64,000 nt of DNA from a bacterium SCSIO 12827 (GTDB taxonomy: Bacteria > Pseudomonadota > Alphaproteobacteria > Rhodospirillales > Casp-alpha2), in the NCBI GenBank assembly GCA_024397995.1, contig CP073746.1, positions 2,477,501 to 2,541,500 of the forward strand, read 5' to 3'. Of the stretch, positions 29,929 to 38,648 are shown piece by piece. The notes under the pieces were generated by a model. That model saw nothing but the letters and a program-made list of their open reading frames with translations. It was not told the DNA's origin and ran no database searches. The position numbers and the translations under genes are program-made. Position 1 is the first letter of the stretch; the number at the start of each line of letters is the position of its first letter.

Positions 29929-30933
29929 ATGACATCCTCACGTTTTTTGACCGGGCTTTTGGTCATTGCCGTGGCGCCGCTGGCGCTGGCATCAGGCCCG
30001 GTCGAGGCACAGGTGAGCAACTACGCGGACGGTGCCGTGACCATCGACATGGGCGCCCTGCCCGGCGGCGGATACGGCCACACCGTGGACATATCGTCGG
30101 AACCGGCCGCCCCCGCCTATGGCGGCGGACTGCGCCTGCCGGGCGCAAGCCGGCCGACCTCTCAGTTGTTCGTCGCCCCTGAAAAATCCGCCCCCATCCG
30201 CAAATTGAAGGTGACCCGCGCCGAGGCCGCGCCGGCTCCGCGCACCAGCCGCATGGAAGCAGAGATGCGCCCGCCCGCCGCCAAGGCGCCGCCGCCGCCC
30301 ATGCCGTCAAAACCATCACCCGCGCCGGCCCCCGCCGCCGATGCCCCGGCACAGCTGACGGCTGCCGCACCGACGCCGCCCGCCGCACCGACGCCCCCCG
30401 GCACGGCACCGAACACGAAAACAGCCGGTGCGCCGCCGCCTACCCCCAAGGTCGAGGCAGTGAAGGACACCGCGGACAAGGCACCCCCGCCGCCCCCGCC
30501 CGCAACCGCTCCGGGCGCCGCCGTTCCGCCGCCCCCGCCACCGCCCGCCACGGCCATGGCTGTGCCCACGCCGCCGGAGCCCAAGGCGGAAAGCACCGCG
30601 TCCCTGACGGCCGGCGAAGACGGCCGGCTAATCCGCGTGGTGTTTGACGAAAGCCAGTCGAAACTGCCCGACACCGCCAAGCCGAACCTGCTCAAGCTGG
30701 CAGATCAGGTAAAAGACCAGCGCGACGTCCGGCTGCAGCTTCAGGCCTATGCCGGGGGTGACGATCTGAAATCCAACCGGGCCCGCCGCCTGTCCCTGTC
30801 CCGCGCCCTTTCCGTGCGCTCTTTTCTGATCGAAAGCGGCATCCGCTCGACCCGGATCGATGTACGGGCTCTCGGCGACAAGACTTCCGACGAGCCCAAG
30901 AACCGGGTCGACATCACCCTGGCCCCGCGTTGA
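29929..30933 (+). CDS. Periplasmic proline-rich protein with C-terminal OmpA-like domain
   Basis: The ATG at 29929, after GGGGAG, gives 334 residues; an in-frame ATG at 29911 is the alternative. A Sec signal (about 1-28, ending VEAQ) leads into a low-complexity region (about 95-225) with long Pro/Ala runs such as PPPPPPATA. The last 110 residues are an OmpA-like peptidoglycan-binding domain: IRVVFDESQSKLPDTAK, LQAYAGG, SRARRLSLSRALSVR. It opens a three-gene envelope cluster with the MotA/ExbB-like and MotB-like genes. I infer that the proline region spans the periplasm. Confidence 0.82.
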   Translation: MTSSRFLTGLLVIAVAPLALASGPVEAQVSNYADGAVTIDMGALPGGGYGHTVDISSEPAAPAYGGGLRLPGASRPTSQLFVAPEKSAPIRKLKVTRAEAAPAPRTSRMEAEMRPPAAKAPPPPMPSKPSPAPAPAADAPAQLTAAAPTPPAAPTPPGTAPNTKTAGAPPPTPKVEAVKDTADKAPPPPPPATAPGAAVPPPPPPPATAMAVPTPPEPKAESTASLTAGEDGRLIRVVFDESQSKLPDTAKPNLLKLADQVKDQRDVRLQLQAYAGGDDLKSNRARRLSLSRALSVRSFLIESGIRSTRIDVRALGDKTSDEPKNRVDITLAPR

Positions 30934-30996
30934 CGGCACCGTCGGGTTCCGCGTGACGTCCGTGCCTCCGAAAGGACCTCGTAAGGGCTTCCCTAC

Positions 30997-32103
30997 ATGA
31001 CGCGCCCCAACCGATACCTGCTCAGGATGATCCTGTTCCTCGGCGCTGTTCTCGCCGTCTGCGCTCCCCTGTTCCAACCGCTGCGTGATGCCTTCCTGGC
31101 TAATGCCCCCCTAAACGGCGGCATCCTGGCGGTGCTGGCGTTGGGCATCGCCTATAACTTCCTGCAGGTCGCGCGCCTGAAGCCCGAGGTCGAATGGGTG
31201 GAAAGCTACCGCCGTGACGGCGCGCAGTTGTCACAGCCGAGCCCACCCCGCCTGCTCGGCCCCATGGCAAGTATGCTGGGGCAGCGTTCCGGCCGCCTGA
31301 CACTCTCGACCACATCACTGCGCACCTTGCTTGACGGTCTGGTTTCGCGCCTTGACGAATCACGCGATATTTCGCGCTACATCATCGGCCTGCTGATCTT
31401 CCTGGGATTGCTCGGCACCTTTTGGGGGCTTCTCGAAACGGTCGCCTCGGTCAAGGACGTGATCGTTGGCCTGACCGTCGACGGCGGCGACATCAATGGG
31501 ACCTTCGAAAAGCTGAAACACGGCTTGGAAACGCCGTTGTCCGGCATGGGCACGGCCTTTTCATCATCCCTGTTCGGGTTGTCGGGTTCGCTCATCCTAG
31601 GCTTCCTCGACCTGCAAGCCGGCCAAGCGCAGAACCGTTTCTATAATGATCTGGAAGAGTGGCTGTCGAGCCTGACCCGCTTGTCGTCGGGGGCTCTTTC
31701 CGGCGACGGCGATCAGTCCATGCCCGCCTATGTACAGGCGCTGCTGGAACAATCGGCGGAGAACCTGGAGAACCTGCAGCGCACCCTGTCCCGCGGTGAG
31801 GAAAGCCGCGCCGAGGCCAACCAAGGCATCCTGAACCTGACCGATAAACTGGACACCCTGACCGATCACCTGCGTGCGCAGCAGCAGCTGATGAAGGACA
31901 TGGCCCAGAGCATGAACCGGAGCGACGGCGGAGGCATGGATGCGGAAACCAGGACCAGCATCCGCAACCTGGACCGCGCGGTGACCCGTCTGGCCGACGA
32001 CGTCAGCCACGGCCGCGACGAAATCATCAAGGAGGTGCGGTCCGAGATCAAACTTCTGGCCCGCACCATGGCCAACATCGCCGACGGCGAATATGACCGC
32101 TGA
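30997..32103 (+). CDS. MotA/TolQ/ExbB-family protein with C-terminal coiled coil
   Basis: The 368-residue product has four hydrophobic segments at about 7-25, 38-60, 128-150 and 180-205. The last two carry the family's hallmark: LIFLGLLGTFWGLLETV and GMGTAFSSSLFGLSGSLILGF. This is the part that would surround a MotB-like helix and conduct protons. After residue 230 a cytoplasmic helical region with heptads (ENLQRTLSRGEESRAEA, SIRNLDRAVTRLADD) forms a long tail not found in TolQ or ExbB. It is the second gene of the cluster, 63 bp after the OmpA-like gene. Confidence 0.85.
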   Translation: MTRPNRYLLRMILFLGAVLAVCAPLFQPLRDAFLANAPLNGGILAVLALGIAYNFLQVARLKPEVEWVESYRRDGAQLSQPSPPRLLGPMASMLGQRSGRLTLSTTSLRTLLDGLVSRLDESRDISRYIIGLLIFLGLLGTFWGLLETVASVKDVIVGLTVDGGDINGTFEKLKHGLETPLSGMGTAFSSSLFGLSGSLILGFLDLQAGQAQNRFYNDLEEWLSSLTRLSSGALSGDGDQSMPAYVQALLEQSAENLENLQRTLSRGEESRAEANQGILNLTDKLDTLTDHLRAQQQLMKDMAQSMNRSDGGGMDAETRTSIRNLDRAVTRLADDVSHGRDEIIKEVRSEIKLLARTMANIADGEYDR

Positions 32104-32169
32104 CGCCGTGACGCCGGCTCTCTGCCCCCGTCACATCCCAGCGGCTCCCCGGCAAGGGAAGACGTAACC

Positions 32170-33405
32170 ATGGCAAGCCTCGCCAGGCGCCACGAAAGAT
32201 CAACCAACATCTGGCCCGGCTTCGTCGACGCCCTGGCGACGCTGCTGATGGTCATTATCTTCCTGTTGCTGATCTTCATCATGGCCCAGGTCTTTCTGGG
32301 GCAGGCATTGACCGGGCGCGATCAGGCGCTGCGCAAGCTGGAGGGCGAGATCAGCGAACTGGCGAGCCTATTGGCCCTGGAACGCAAGACCACGGACAGC
32401 CTGCGCGCCGATGTCAGCCGCCTGTCGAGTGAATTGGAAGTCTCGGTCGGCGAACGCGAACGGCTGAGCGCCAGCGTTGCCGGACTGCGTATGCGCGCGG
32501 AATCGGCGGAACAGCAACTTGTCGATGCCATGGTTTCCATGGAAGCCAGCCGCCAGACCATCGGCCGCCTGGAAACCTCGTTGGCGGACACCCAGAAGAC
32601 GCTCGCTGTCCGCGAGGAGGAACTGGCTGAACGCGTGCAGCGCCTGAACAGCCTGGCGCGCGAGATCGAGGCCCTGACGGCGCTTCGCGACGAATTGACC
32701 GCGAAGGTTATGGAACTCGGCAAACAGGCCAATGAAAAAGGCGAGGCGCTGATCAACGAGCGCAACATTTCGGAATCCGCCCGCGCCCAGGTCGCCCTGA
32801 TGAACCGCCAGTTGGCGGCGCTCCGCGAGCAGTTGGCGACGCTTGAGGCGACGCTCCGCGCGGCCGAAGAAAAGGCCCAGTCGCAGGGTGTGCAGATCGA
32901 AAGCTTGGGCAAACGGCTTAACGCCGCGCTGGCGTCCAAGGTGCAGGAACTCAGCCGCTACCGTTCGGAATTCTTCGGCCGCCTGCGCGAAGTTCTCGGC
33001 AACCGGCCCGGCATCCGCATCGTCGGCGACCGCTTCGTGTTCCAGTCGGAGGTTCTGTTCGACGTCGCCTCGGCCGAACTGGGCCCGGCGGGCAAGGAAC
33101 AGATGAGCGCGCTGGCTCAGACCCTCAAAGAACTGGTCGTAAAAATCCCCGAGGACATTGACTGGGTGCTCCGCGTCGACGGACATACGGATAAAACGCC
33201 AATTTCCACGGCCCGCTTCCCCTCCAACTGGGAATTGTCGGCGGCGCGCGCCATCTCCGTGGTCAAATACCTGATCGACCAGGGACTTCCCCCCGTCCGT
33301 CTGGTCGCCGCCGGGTTCGCAGCCAACCGGCCCATCGATCAAGGCGCGGATGAAATCGCCCTTCGGCGAAACCGCCGGATCGAACTCAAACTGACCCAGC
33401 GCTGA
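32170..33405 (+). CDS. MotB-like membrane-anchored coiled-coil protein with OmpA-like domain
   Basis: This 411-residue protein has a short cytoplasmic N-terminus and one membrane helix at about 18-44 (FVDALATLLMVIIFLLLIF) carrying Asp20 at the position of the proton-binding Asp in MotB/TolR/ExbD. A long periplasmic coiled coil follows (about 45-270, more than 200 residues of heptads). Residues about 285-411 form an OmpA-like peptidoglycan-binding domain (VDGHTDKTPIS, NWELSAARAISVVKYLI, RNRRIELKLT). It is 66 bp after the MotA/ExbB-like gene, so the two plausibly form a stator complex. It is not flagellar MotB: there are no flagellar genes nearby and the coiled coil is far longer. Confidence 0.88.
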   Translation: MASLARRHERSTNIWPGFVDALATLLMVIIFLLLIFIMAQVFLGQALTGRDQALRKLEGEISELASLLALERKTTDSLRADVSRLSSELEVSVGERERLSASVAGLRMRAESAEQQLVDAMVSMEASRQTIGRLETSLADTQKTLAVREEELAERVQRLNSLAREIEALTALRDELTAKVMELGKQANEKGEALINERNISESARAQVALMNRQLAALREQLATLEATLRAAEEKAQSQGVQIESLGKRLNAALASKVQELSRYRSEFFGRLREVLGNRPGIRIVGDRFVFQSEVLFDVASAELGPAGKEQMSALAQTLKELVVKIPEDIDWVLRVDGHTDKTPISTARFPSNWELSAARAISVVKYLIDQGLPPVRLVAAGFAANRPIDQGADEIALRRNRRIELKLTQR

Positions 33406-33418
33406 TCGGCCAACCAGA

Positions 33419-34624
33419 ATGCTCGCTATTTTCCTGATCGTCGTCGTCGATCTTATCGGTTTCGGTATCATCATTCCGCTGCTGCCGTTCTACGGCGAGC
33501 ATTTCCAGGCCGACCCGCAGACCGTGGGCCTGCTGATGGCGACCTATTCCCTGGCACAGTTCATTTCAGCCCCCCTGTGGGGGCGGCTCAGCGATCATGC
33601 CGGACGGCGCCCGGTCCTGCTCCTTAGCCTTGCCGGGGCGGCCGCGGCCTATGTCTGGCTGGCCTTCGCCGACGCGCTGTGGATGCTGTTCATGGCGCGC
33701 GCCCTGGGCGGCCTTATGGCCGGCAACATATCGGCTGCCTTCGCCTACATGGCCGACATCACGACCAAGGAGAACCGCGCCAAGGGCATGGGCTTGATCG
33801 GCGCCGCCTTCGGCATCGGCTTCATCCTGGGCCCCGCCATCGGCGGCATCCTGGCCGGACCGGACCCGCTGACCGCCGATTACCGCAGCCCGGCCCTGGC
33901 CGCCGCCGGTCTGTCGATACTCGCCCTTCTGCTTGGGCTGGTGAAACTGCCGGAATCCCTGTCTGCCGAGGTCCGCGCCCGCGCGGCGGCGATGCCGCGC
34001 CGGCGGCGTCTGGCGCAGTTCACGGATGCCTTAAGACTGCCTGGGGTGGGACTGCTAATGCTGCTGGGGTTCCTCGCGACCTTCGTATTCGCGGGCCTGG
34101 AAACCACCTTCGCCATGTGGTCCCGACGTGCCTTTGACTGGGGCCCGGAACAAAACGGCTGGTTGTTTGCCTATGTCGGTGTGCTGTCTGCGGCGGTCCA
34201 AGGCGGCCTGATGGGCCGTCTCGCCAAACGTTTCGGCGAACGGGCATTGCTGATCCAGGGGGCTATCGCCCTCGCCCTCGGCATCGGCGCCATCCCCTTC
34301 TGCAGCCAGGTCTGGCATCTGCTGATTGCCATGGCCATCGCGGCCTACGGCTTCAGCGTCATCAATCCGGCCTACAACAGTTTGATTTCACAACAGGTTC
34401 CCGACACGGACCAGGGCGGCGTGATGGGCGTGACACGATCGGTGACGACCATGGCACGCGTCCTCGGCCCGGCCTGGGCTGGCATGCTGTTCGCCCAGAT
34501 CGGGCGGGACTGGCCCTATTACTCAGGCGCCCTGGTGATGGCGGCGGTGCTGCTCCTGGCCCTCGCCATTCCGGCTGGACTGCGCCCCGCCCCGTCATCG
34601 CAGACGGACGGCGACCCCCGTTGA
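33419..34624 (+). CDS. MFS transporter, TetA/TCR-like (DHA1 family)
   Basis: The 401-residue protein has 12 predicted helices. The MFS motif A is GRLSDHAGRRPVLLLSL (about residue 60-75) after helix 2, and the TM5 motif C region is MGLIGAAFGIGFILGPAIGG. TetA-like proteins start with VDLIGFGIIIPLLPFY, as here. They export drugs or metabolites in exchange for protons. The 13-bp gap from the MotB-like gene suggests a shared transcript. Its last 30 bp overlap the convergent cyaY gene. Confidence 0.85.
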   Translation: MLAIFLIVVVDLIGFGIIIPLLPFYGEHFQADPQTVGLLMATYSLAQFISAPLWGRLSDHAGRRPVLLLSLAGAAAAYVWLAFADALWMLFMARALGGLMAGNISAAFAYMADITTKENRAKGMGLIGAAFGIGFILGPAIGGILAGPDPLTADYRSPALAAAGLSILALLLGLVKLPESLSAEVRARAAAMPRRRRLAQFTDALRLPGVGLLMLLGFLATFVFAGLETTFAMWSRRAFDWGPEQNGWLFAYVGVLSAAVQGGLMGRLAKRFGERALLIQGAIALALGIGAIPFCSQVWHLLIAMAIAAYGFSVINPAYNSLISQQVPDTDQGGVMGVTRSVTTMARVLGPAWAGMLFAQIGRDWPYYSGALVMAAVLLLALAIPAGLRPAPSSQTDGDPR

Positions 34625-34927
34625 CGCCTTGAGTTCGGCCACCAGTTTCTCGTCCAGGAATTCACCCGACCGCGTGCAGCGCCACTGTTCCTTGTCCGTG
34701 TCAAAATCATAATGGGTGGCACCGCTGACCGGCGACGACATCCAAATTTGGCGGTTGGGCGCGTGCTTGTTGATGACGTACTGACCGCCCGTATCCAATT
34801 CGATGGTCAGGATGCCGCCTTCCAGGTCCACGTCGGCCTGATCGCCGATCACCGCCTCGATCGCATCCATGAACGATTCCAAGGTCTTGTCGGCGATGTG
34901 CGTGAATGACGTGTCGTCCAGGGACAT
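34595..34927 (-). CDS. cyaY: Iron-sulfur assembly protein CyaY (frataxin)
   Basis: CyaY modulates iron-sulfur assembly by IscS. The ATG at 34927 gives 110 residues; the frame extends upstream but there it runs through the divergent rpmE leader. The fold signature is an acidic N-terminal helix ([21 protein letters not shown]) followed by the beta sheet: [40 protein letters not shown] and [13 protein letters not shown]. The 3' end lies 30 bp inside the convergent MFS gene. Confidence 0.92.
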   Translation of the reverse strand: MSLDDTSFTHIADKTLESFMDAIEAVIGDQADVDLEGGILTIELDTGGQYVINKHAPNRQIWMSSPVSGATHYDFDTDKEQWRCTRSGEFLDEKLVAELKASTGVAVRLR

Positions 34928-35047
34928 ATGGGGAGACTCCTTGAGTTTAGGTCGAAAAGGCCAGCGGACCAGCGGGGATTCATGAAACCTTGCGCATGGC
35001 AGGTCAGGTCTGTATATAGAGCGCCACTTTTGCCGGAGCCAAGCCAA

Positions 35048-35275
35048 ATGAAAAAAGATATCCACCCGGACTACCACGAAATCACCGTTCAGATGACGGA
35101 TGGTAGCTCGTTCACGACGCGCAGCACCTGGGGCAACCCCGGCGATGTGCTGAAGTTGGAAGTCGACCCGAAGAGCCATCCGGCTTGGACGGGCGGCGGA
35201 CACCGCCTGGTTGATGCCGGCGGTCGCCTTGCGCGTTTCAACAAGCGGTTCGGGAACAGCGGCCTGAAGATGTAG
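35048..35275 (+). CDS. rpmE: 50S ribosomal protein L31
   Basis: The 75-residue product starts [22 protein letters not shown], as in L31. The Cys residues that bind zinc in C+ paralogues are absent: there is no Cys in the N-terminal half, so this is the zinc-free C- form. The sequence [25 protein letters not shown] is the conserved centre. A -10-like TATATA lies 30-40 bp before the start (about 35012-35020), and a strong terminator follows. Confidence 0.95.
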   Translation: MKKDIHPDYHEITVQMTDGSSFTTRSTWGNPGDVLKLEVDPKSHPAWTGGGHRLVDAGGRLARFNKRFGNSGLKM

Positions 35276-35333
35276 GAAGCCGTCCCTTCGGGGGCGGTTG
35301 CCGGCACTGGCCGGAACCTGGATCGACGTGCAC

Positions 35334-35362
35334 AAGGGCGCACCCCAAGGGCGCGCCCTTTT
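35334..35362 (+). terminator. Rho-independent terminator of rpmE
   Basis: The stem AAGGGCGC (35334-35341) pairs with GCGCCCTT (35353-35360), and four T residues end the hairpin (35359-35362). It lies 59 bp after the rpmE stop. The rest of the spacer to 35588 contains only AT-rich sequence in which I see no gene. Confidence 0.8.
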
Positions 35363-35588
35363 CCGTGCACAATTCCAGGGATAAGAGGGTTAAAATCAAC
35401 CCCTCCCATAGCATGAACAGCTATGCTAACTTTTATGCAATCGGGTAGGGAAATGTTTACCTGCCCGCATCAAAATTGCTCTTCTGGGAAGTACCGAAGC
35501 ATCCGGTAGCCCCGTTCGACCGGGGAAGGCGACTTGCGGCTACGACGGTAATTCGGTCTGATTAATGGGGAGCGGCTGGGTAACGGCC

Positions 35589-37454
35589 ATGGCAAGACAC
35601 ATTCATTTCGAGGTCCACGTGCAGCAGGCCGGCCGCTGGTCGATTCACGCCCAGTTCGGCGCCGCACAGCGTGAAAAGGCCATCGAAGAAGCCAAGAAGA
35701 TCGAGAAGACGCCCGGTTTCGATGCCGTCAAGGTGGTCAAGGAAACCTATGACAGCGATATCGGCAACCACCAAGACACGACGATCTATCGTGGTCCCAA
35801 AGGCGCCGAGGAACACAAAGGCTTTCGCGACATCGGTAGCGGCAAGGCTGACGGCGGTGGTGGCGATGGCGGCGACTGGTCCATGTCGCGCGGTGACGAC
35901 GACGATGATGATTATTACGACGATGACGACGACTCGCCGAAAAAGCGCCGCACCGCAAGTAATGCCAACAGCATCACCGCGACGGCGACGGCGGTCGTCA
36001 TCAAGATGCTCATGTTGGCTTTGGTCAGTTTGCTGGTGTCGGGCGGTTTCGCGGTTGCCTTTTCCTGGTACTTCAGCGGCAAGATGCTGTTCGGCTACAA
36101 AATTTCCGGTGCGGTCGAAGCCAATGCCATCTTCCTGGTGTTTGTCGCCAGCTTCCTTCTGACCGCCTCGACCCTGGCGGTCACCTATCTCCGAAACATT
36201 CGGCTCAAGGGACGGCAGGCGCCCAGCAATATGCCCGTGCAACAGGCAGGCGGCGGCAGCAATGTGGCTTCCATCCTTGATCGGGCGGCATCGGCATTGG
36301 GGCAACCGCCGGCAAATACCATAGAAGTCGATACGGAAAAGCCCGAAGGCACGGTCGGCGATTGGCGCGAACAGGCCAAGGCCGAAGAGGCGGCCCGCGG
36401 CGAGACCGACGCCGCTGCCAACCAGCGCCTGCGCGAGGAATTGGAGAACGACGAGGCCAAGCGCGGCGTGACCCTGGAGGCCGACAAGTACGGCGGCGGT
36501 CAAGAACCGCAACCCATGCTCGACGCCGCCGGCGAAAAGCAGAAGGCCTACATGATGAAGTTCCTGGGCCAGCTTCTCGACGTCACGGGCCAGGACAAGA
36601 AAAAGCTCGATAATTTCACCAAGTTCGGGATCAATCTGTTCCTTGCTGGCGCCTGTGAATCCCTGTCGTCAAAACGCGACCTGGAACCTTCGACGCGGTC
36701 CCGCATTCTGGCCGACAGCGTCCAGGTCATGGGTTTCAAGAAATCCCATGCCGCGTCCTTCGCCGATCGCTACGAGGAATACCTGCTTCAGGATTCCCGC
36801 TACATGAGCATGTTCCAGGCAGGCCGCAACGCCATGGCCAACCACCTGACGGACAACGCCTCGGGCCCGTCCCACCTGAAAACGGCGCTGGAAGACTGGA
36901 ACAAGCCGAAGCCGAAGGAAGCCCAGGCGCGGGTCGTCGCCGTGCTGTTCACGGATATCGCCGGCTCCACCGCGCTGACCCAGGAACTGGGCGATGCCGG
37001 GGCGCAGGAAGTCGTGCGCGCCCACAACAAGATCGTGCGCGAAAACCTGACCCGCTATCACGGCCGCGAGGTCAAGCACACGGGCGACGGCATGATGTGT
37101 TCATTCGATCAGCCGACCAATGCGGTCGAGGCGTCGATCGAGATCCAGAAGGAAACCATCCAACTTCGCGGATCAAACCCTGCCCTGCCGCTCAAGCTGA
37201 AGATCGGCATCAACGCGGGCGAGCCGATTGCCGAGGACAACGACCTGTTCGGCACCACGGTTCAGCTGGCGGCGCGCATCGTCGACAAGGCCCAGGCCGA
37301 TCAGATCTTCGTGTCGGAAACCGTGCGTGGAATCTGCACCGGCAAGGGCATTTCCTTCAAATCCGCGGGCGGTTTCGCCATGAAGGGCTTCGACGGGGAC
37401 GTCAATCTGTACGAGGTCATGTGGCAGTCCGGTAACGCGGCCAAGGCCTCTTAA
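35589..37454 (+). CDS. Membrane-associated class III adenylate/guanylate cyclase with acidic linker
   Basis: The 621-residue product starts at the ATG at 35589 (GGGGAG upstream) and has an unusual order. Residues 1-60 form a small alpha/beta domain (HIHFEVHVQQAGRWSIHAQF). Residues about 90-125 are extremely acidic and Gly/Asp-rich (DDDDDDYYDDDDD). Two membrane helices follow at about 137-165 and 180-205. A cytoplasmic helical region (about 240-450) precedes the cyclase catalytic domain (about 455-610). Both metal-binding Asp residues are present (VLFTDIAGS and TGDGMM), as is VQLAARI (transition-state region). I infer an active cyclase; whether it makes cAMP or cGMP cannot be decided. Confidence 0.85.
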   Translation: MARHIHFEVHVQQAGRWSIHAQFGAAQREKAIEEAKKIEKTPGFDAVKVVKETYDSDIGNHQDTTIYRGPKGAEEHKGFRDIGSGKADGGGGDGGDWSMSRGDDDDDDYYDDDDDSPKKRRTASNANSITATATAVVIKMLMLALVSLLVSGGFAVAFSWYFSGKMLFGYKISGAVEANAIFLVFVASFLLTASTLAVTYLRNIRLKGRQAPSNMPVQQAGGGSNVASILDRAASALGQPPANTIEVDTEKPEGTVGDWREQAKAEEAARGETDAAANQRLREELENDEAKRGVTLEADKYGGGQEPQPMLDAAGEKQKAYMMKFLGQLLDVTGQDKKKLDNFTKFGINLFLAGACESLSSKRDLEPSTRSRILADSVQVMGFKKSHAASFADRYEEYLLQDSRYMSMFQAGRNAMANHLTDNASGPSHLKTALEDWNKPKPKEAQARVVAVLFTDIAGSTALTQELGDAGAQEVVRAHNKIVRENLTRYHGREVKHTGDGMMCSFDQPTNAVEASIEIQKETIQLRGSNPALPLKLKIGINAGEPIAEDNDLFGTTVQLAARIVDKAQADQIFVSETVRGICTGKGISFKSAGGFAMKGFDGDVNLYEVMWQSGNAAKAS

Positions 37455-37569
37455 CCCTCTGACTTTCCCTGTGTTTTTCGGCGGAAAAATTTCCACCAGG
37501 GACTTGCGCGGGATTTTCCCCAAACCTATCTCATGCCTGGAAGCGGGTGCCCGAACGGGGCCCGCAAGA

Positions 37570-37677
37570 CCTGAACCGCCCGACCCGCGCGGTTCGTTGG
37601 ATTGGCCATTGCGGCGGTCCTAAACGGCAACGCGCGCTGGCGGGCACCATATCGCTTCGTTCAAGGAGGACTTGGTT
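37570..37677 (+). promoter_or_regulatory. ROSE-like RNA thermometer in the Hsp20 leader
   Basis: The Shine-Dalgarno AAGGAGGA (37663-37670) lies inside a predicted hairpin. UCGCU (37652-37656) pairs with AGGA (37664-37667) leaving the middle G unpaired, which is the U-[U/C]-G-C-U signature of ROSE elements. The loop is 7 nt, and an outer helix ACCA (37646-37649) pairs with UGGU (37673-37676). Heat would open this and expose the ribosome site. The upstream part of the leader contains further hairpin potential. The element's 5' end is estimated. Confidence 0.6.
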
Positions 37678-38133
37678 ATGCGTACCATCGATTTCACCCC
37701 CCTATTCCGTCATTCCGTCGGTTTTGATCGTCTCGAACGGTTGCTTGACAGCGCCATGCGCCACGACGACGGCAACTCCTATCCGCCCTACAACATCGAG
37801 CAATTGGGCGAAGACACCTACCGGATCACCATGGCCGTCGCCGGCTTCGGCGAGAACGACCTTGAGGTTACCGTCAACGACGGCACCCTGATCGTTACCG
37901 GCAAGCATGCGGATGTGAAGGACGAGAACGTCGTCTACGTTCACCGCGGCATCGCCGGCCGTGCGTTCGAACGCCGCTTCCAGCTTGCCGACCATATCGA
38001 GGTCAAGGGCGGCGCCCTTGAAAACGGCCTTCTGCACATCGAACTGGAACGCGTCGTTCCGGAAGAAAAGAAACCCCGCAAGATCGCGATCACGGGTGGG
38101 CAGAAGAAACTGTTCAGCCGCAAGGCCGCCTAA
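37678..38133 (+). CDS. Small heat-shock protein, Hsp20/IbpA family
   Basis: This holdase chaperone binds unfolded proteins. The 151-residue product starts at the ATG at 37678, eight bases after AAGGAGGA. Its alpha-crystallin domain covers about 33-130: PPYNIEQLGEDTYRITMAVAGF, GTLIVTGKH, RAFERRFQLADHIEVKGGALENGLLHIEL. The C-terminal I-x-I motif is IAI in RKIAITGG. The leader looks like a ROSE thermometer, and a strong terminator follows, so the gene is probably a monocistronic, heat-controlled unit. Confidence 0.93.
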   Translation: MRTIDFTPLFRHSVGFDRLERLLDSAMRHDDGNSYPPYNIEQLGEDTYRITMAVAGFGENDLEVTVNDGTLIVTGKHADVKDENVVYVHRGIAGRAFERRFQLADHIEVKGGALENGLLHIELERVVPEEKKPRKIAITGGQKKLFSRKAA

Positions 38134-38160
38134 TCTCACACTATTACGTCAGACGGAAGG

Positions 38161-38195
38161 GGCGCGTTCGGGAAACCGGGCGCGCCTTTTCTTTT
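38161..38195 (+). terminator. Rho-independent terminator of the Hsp20 gene
   Basis: GGCGCG (38161-38166) pairs with CGCGCC (38181-38186). Inside is CGG-GAAA-CCG, a three-pair stem closed by a GNRA tetraloop (38169-38178). The 3' side is TTTTCTTTT (38187-38195). Confidence 0.82.
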
Positions 38196-38201
38196 GCCTG
38201 C

Positions 38202-38648
38202 TCAGCGGAACCGTTCGTAGACGGCCCGGGCGGCATCCGGCATGGGCACGGCGGTTTCCGCGTCCCGGTCCGAATAGACATGGATGAAATGCCCTGTGGC
38301 CGCAGGGGTGTCGCGGTCGGACGCACCGAACAGGCCGATCAGGAAGGTGACGCTGGAATTGCCCAGACATCCGACGCGGAGCCCCGCATGAACGGTTTCC
38401 GGATAACTGAGGGAGCGGTGGAAACGGCAGAGCGTTTCCACGGCGACCGGGGCGATGCGATGCCTGGCATAGTCGACGCCCGCTTCCTGCATCTGGAACT
38501 GCGTCACCACGGCCTCGACATAGCGGTTGTAGGCAACGTTGTTGGCGTGACCCAGCATGTCATTGTCGCCGAACCGGGTCGGAATCTCGATGCGGTAGGG
38601 ATAGGCCGAAAGCGGCACTTGGCGCGGATCGGGTTCAGCTTCGCTCAT
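38202..38648 (-). CDS. Acyl-CoA thioesterase, 4HBT hotdog family (second of tandem pair)
   Basis: The 148-residue product carries the 4HBT motif IEIPTRFGDNDMLGHANNVAYNRYVEAVV; the catalytic Asp lies in the GDNDMLGHANN part (about residue 28-35). It looks like a paralogue of the next upstream protein and overlaps it by 4 bp in an ATGA. Enzymes of this type hydrolyse acyl-CoA esters, but the chain length cannot be deduced. Confidence 0.85.
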   Translation of the reverse strand: MSEAEPDPRQVPLSAYPYRIEIPTRFGDNDMLGHANNVAYNRYVEAVVTQFQMQEAGVDYARHRIAPVAVETLCRFHRSLSYPETVHAGLRVGCLGNSSVTFLIGLFGASDRDTPAATGHFIHVYSDRDAETAVPMPDAARAVYERFR

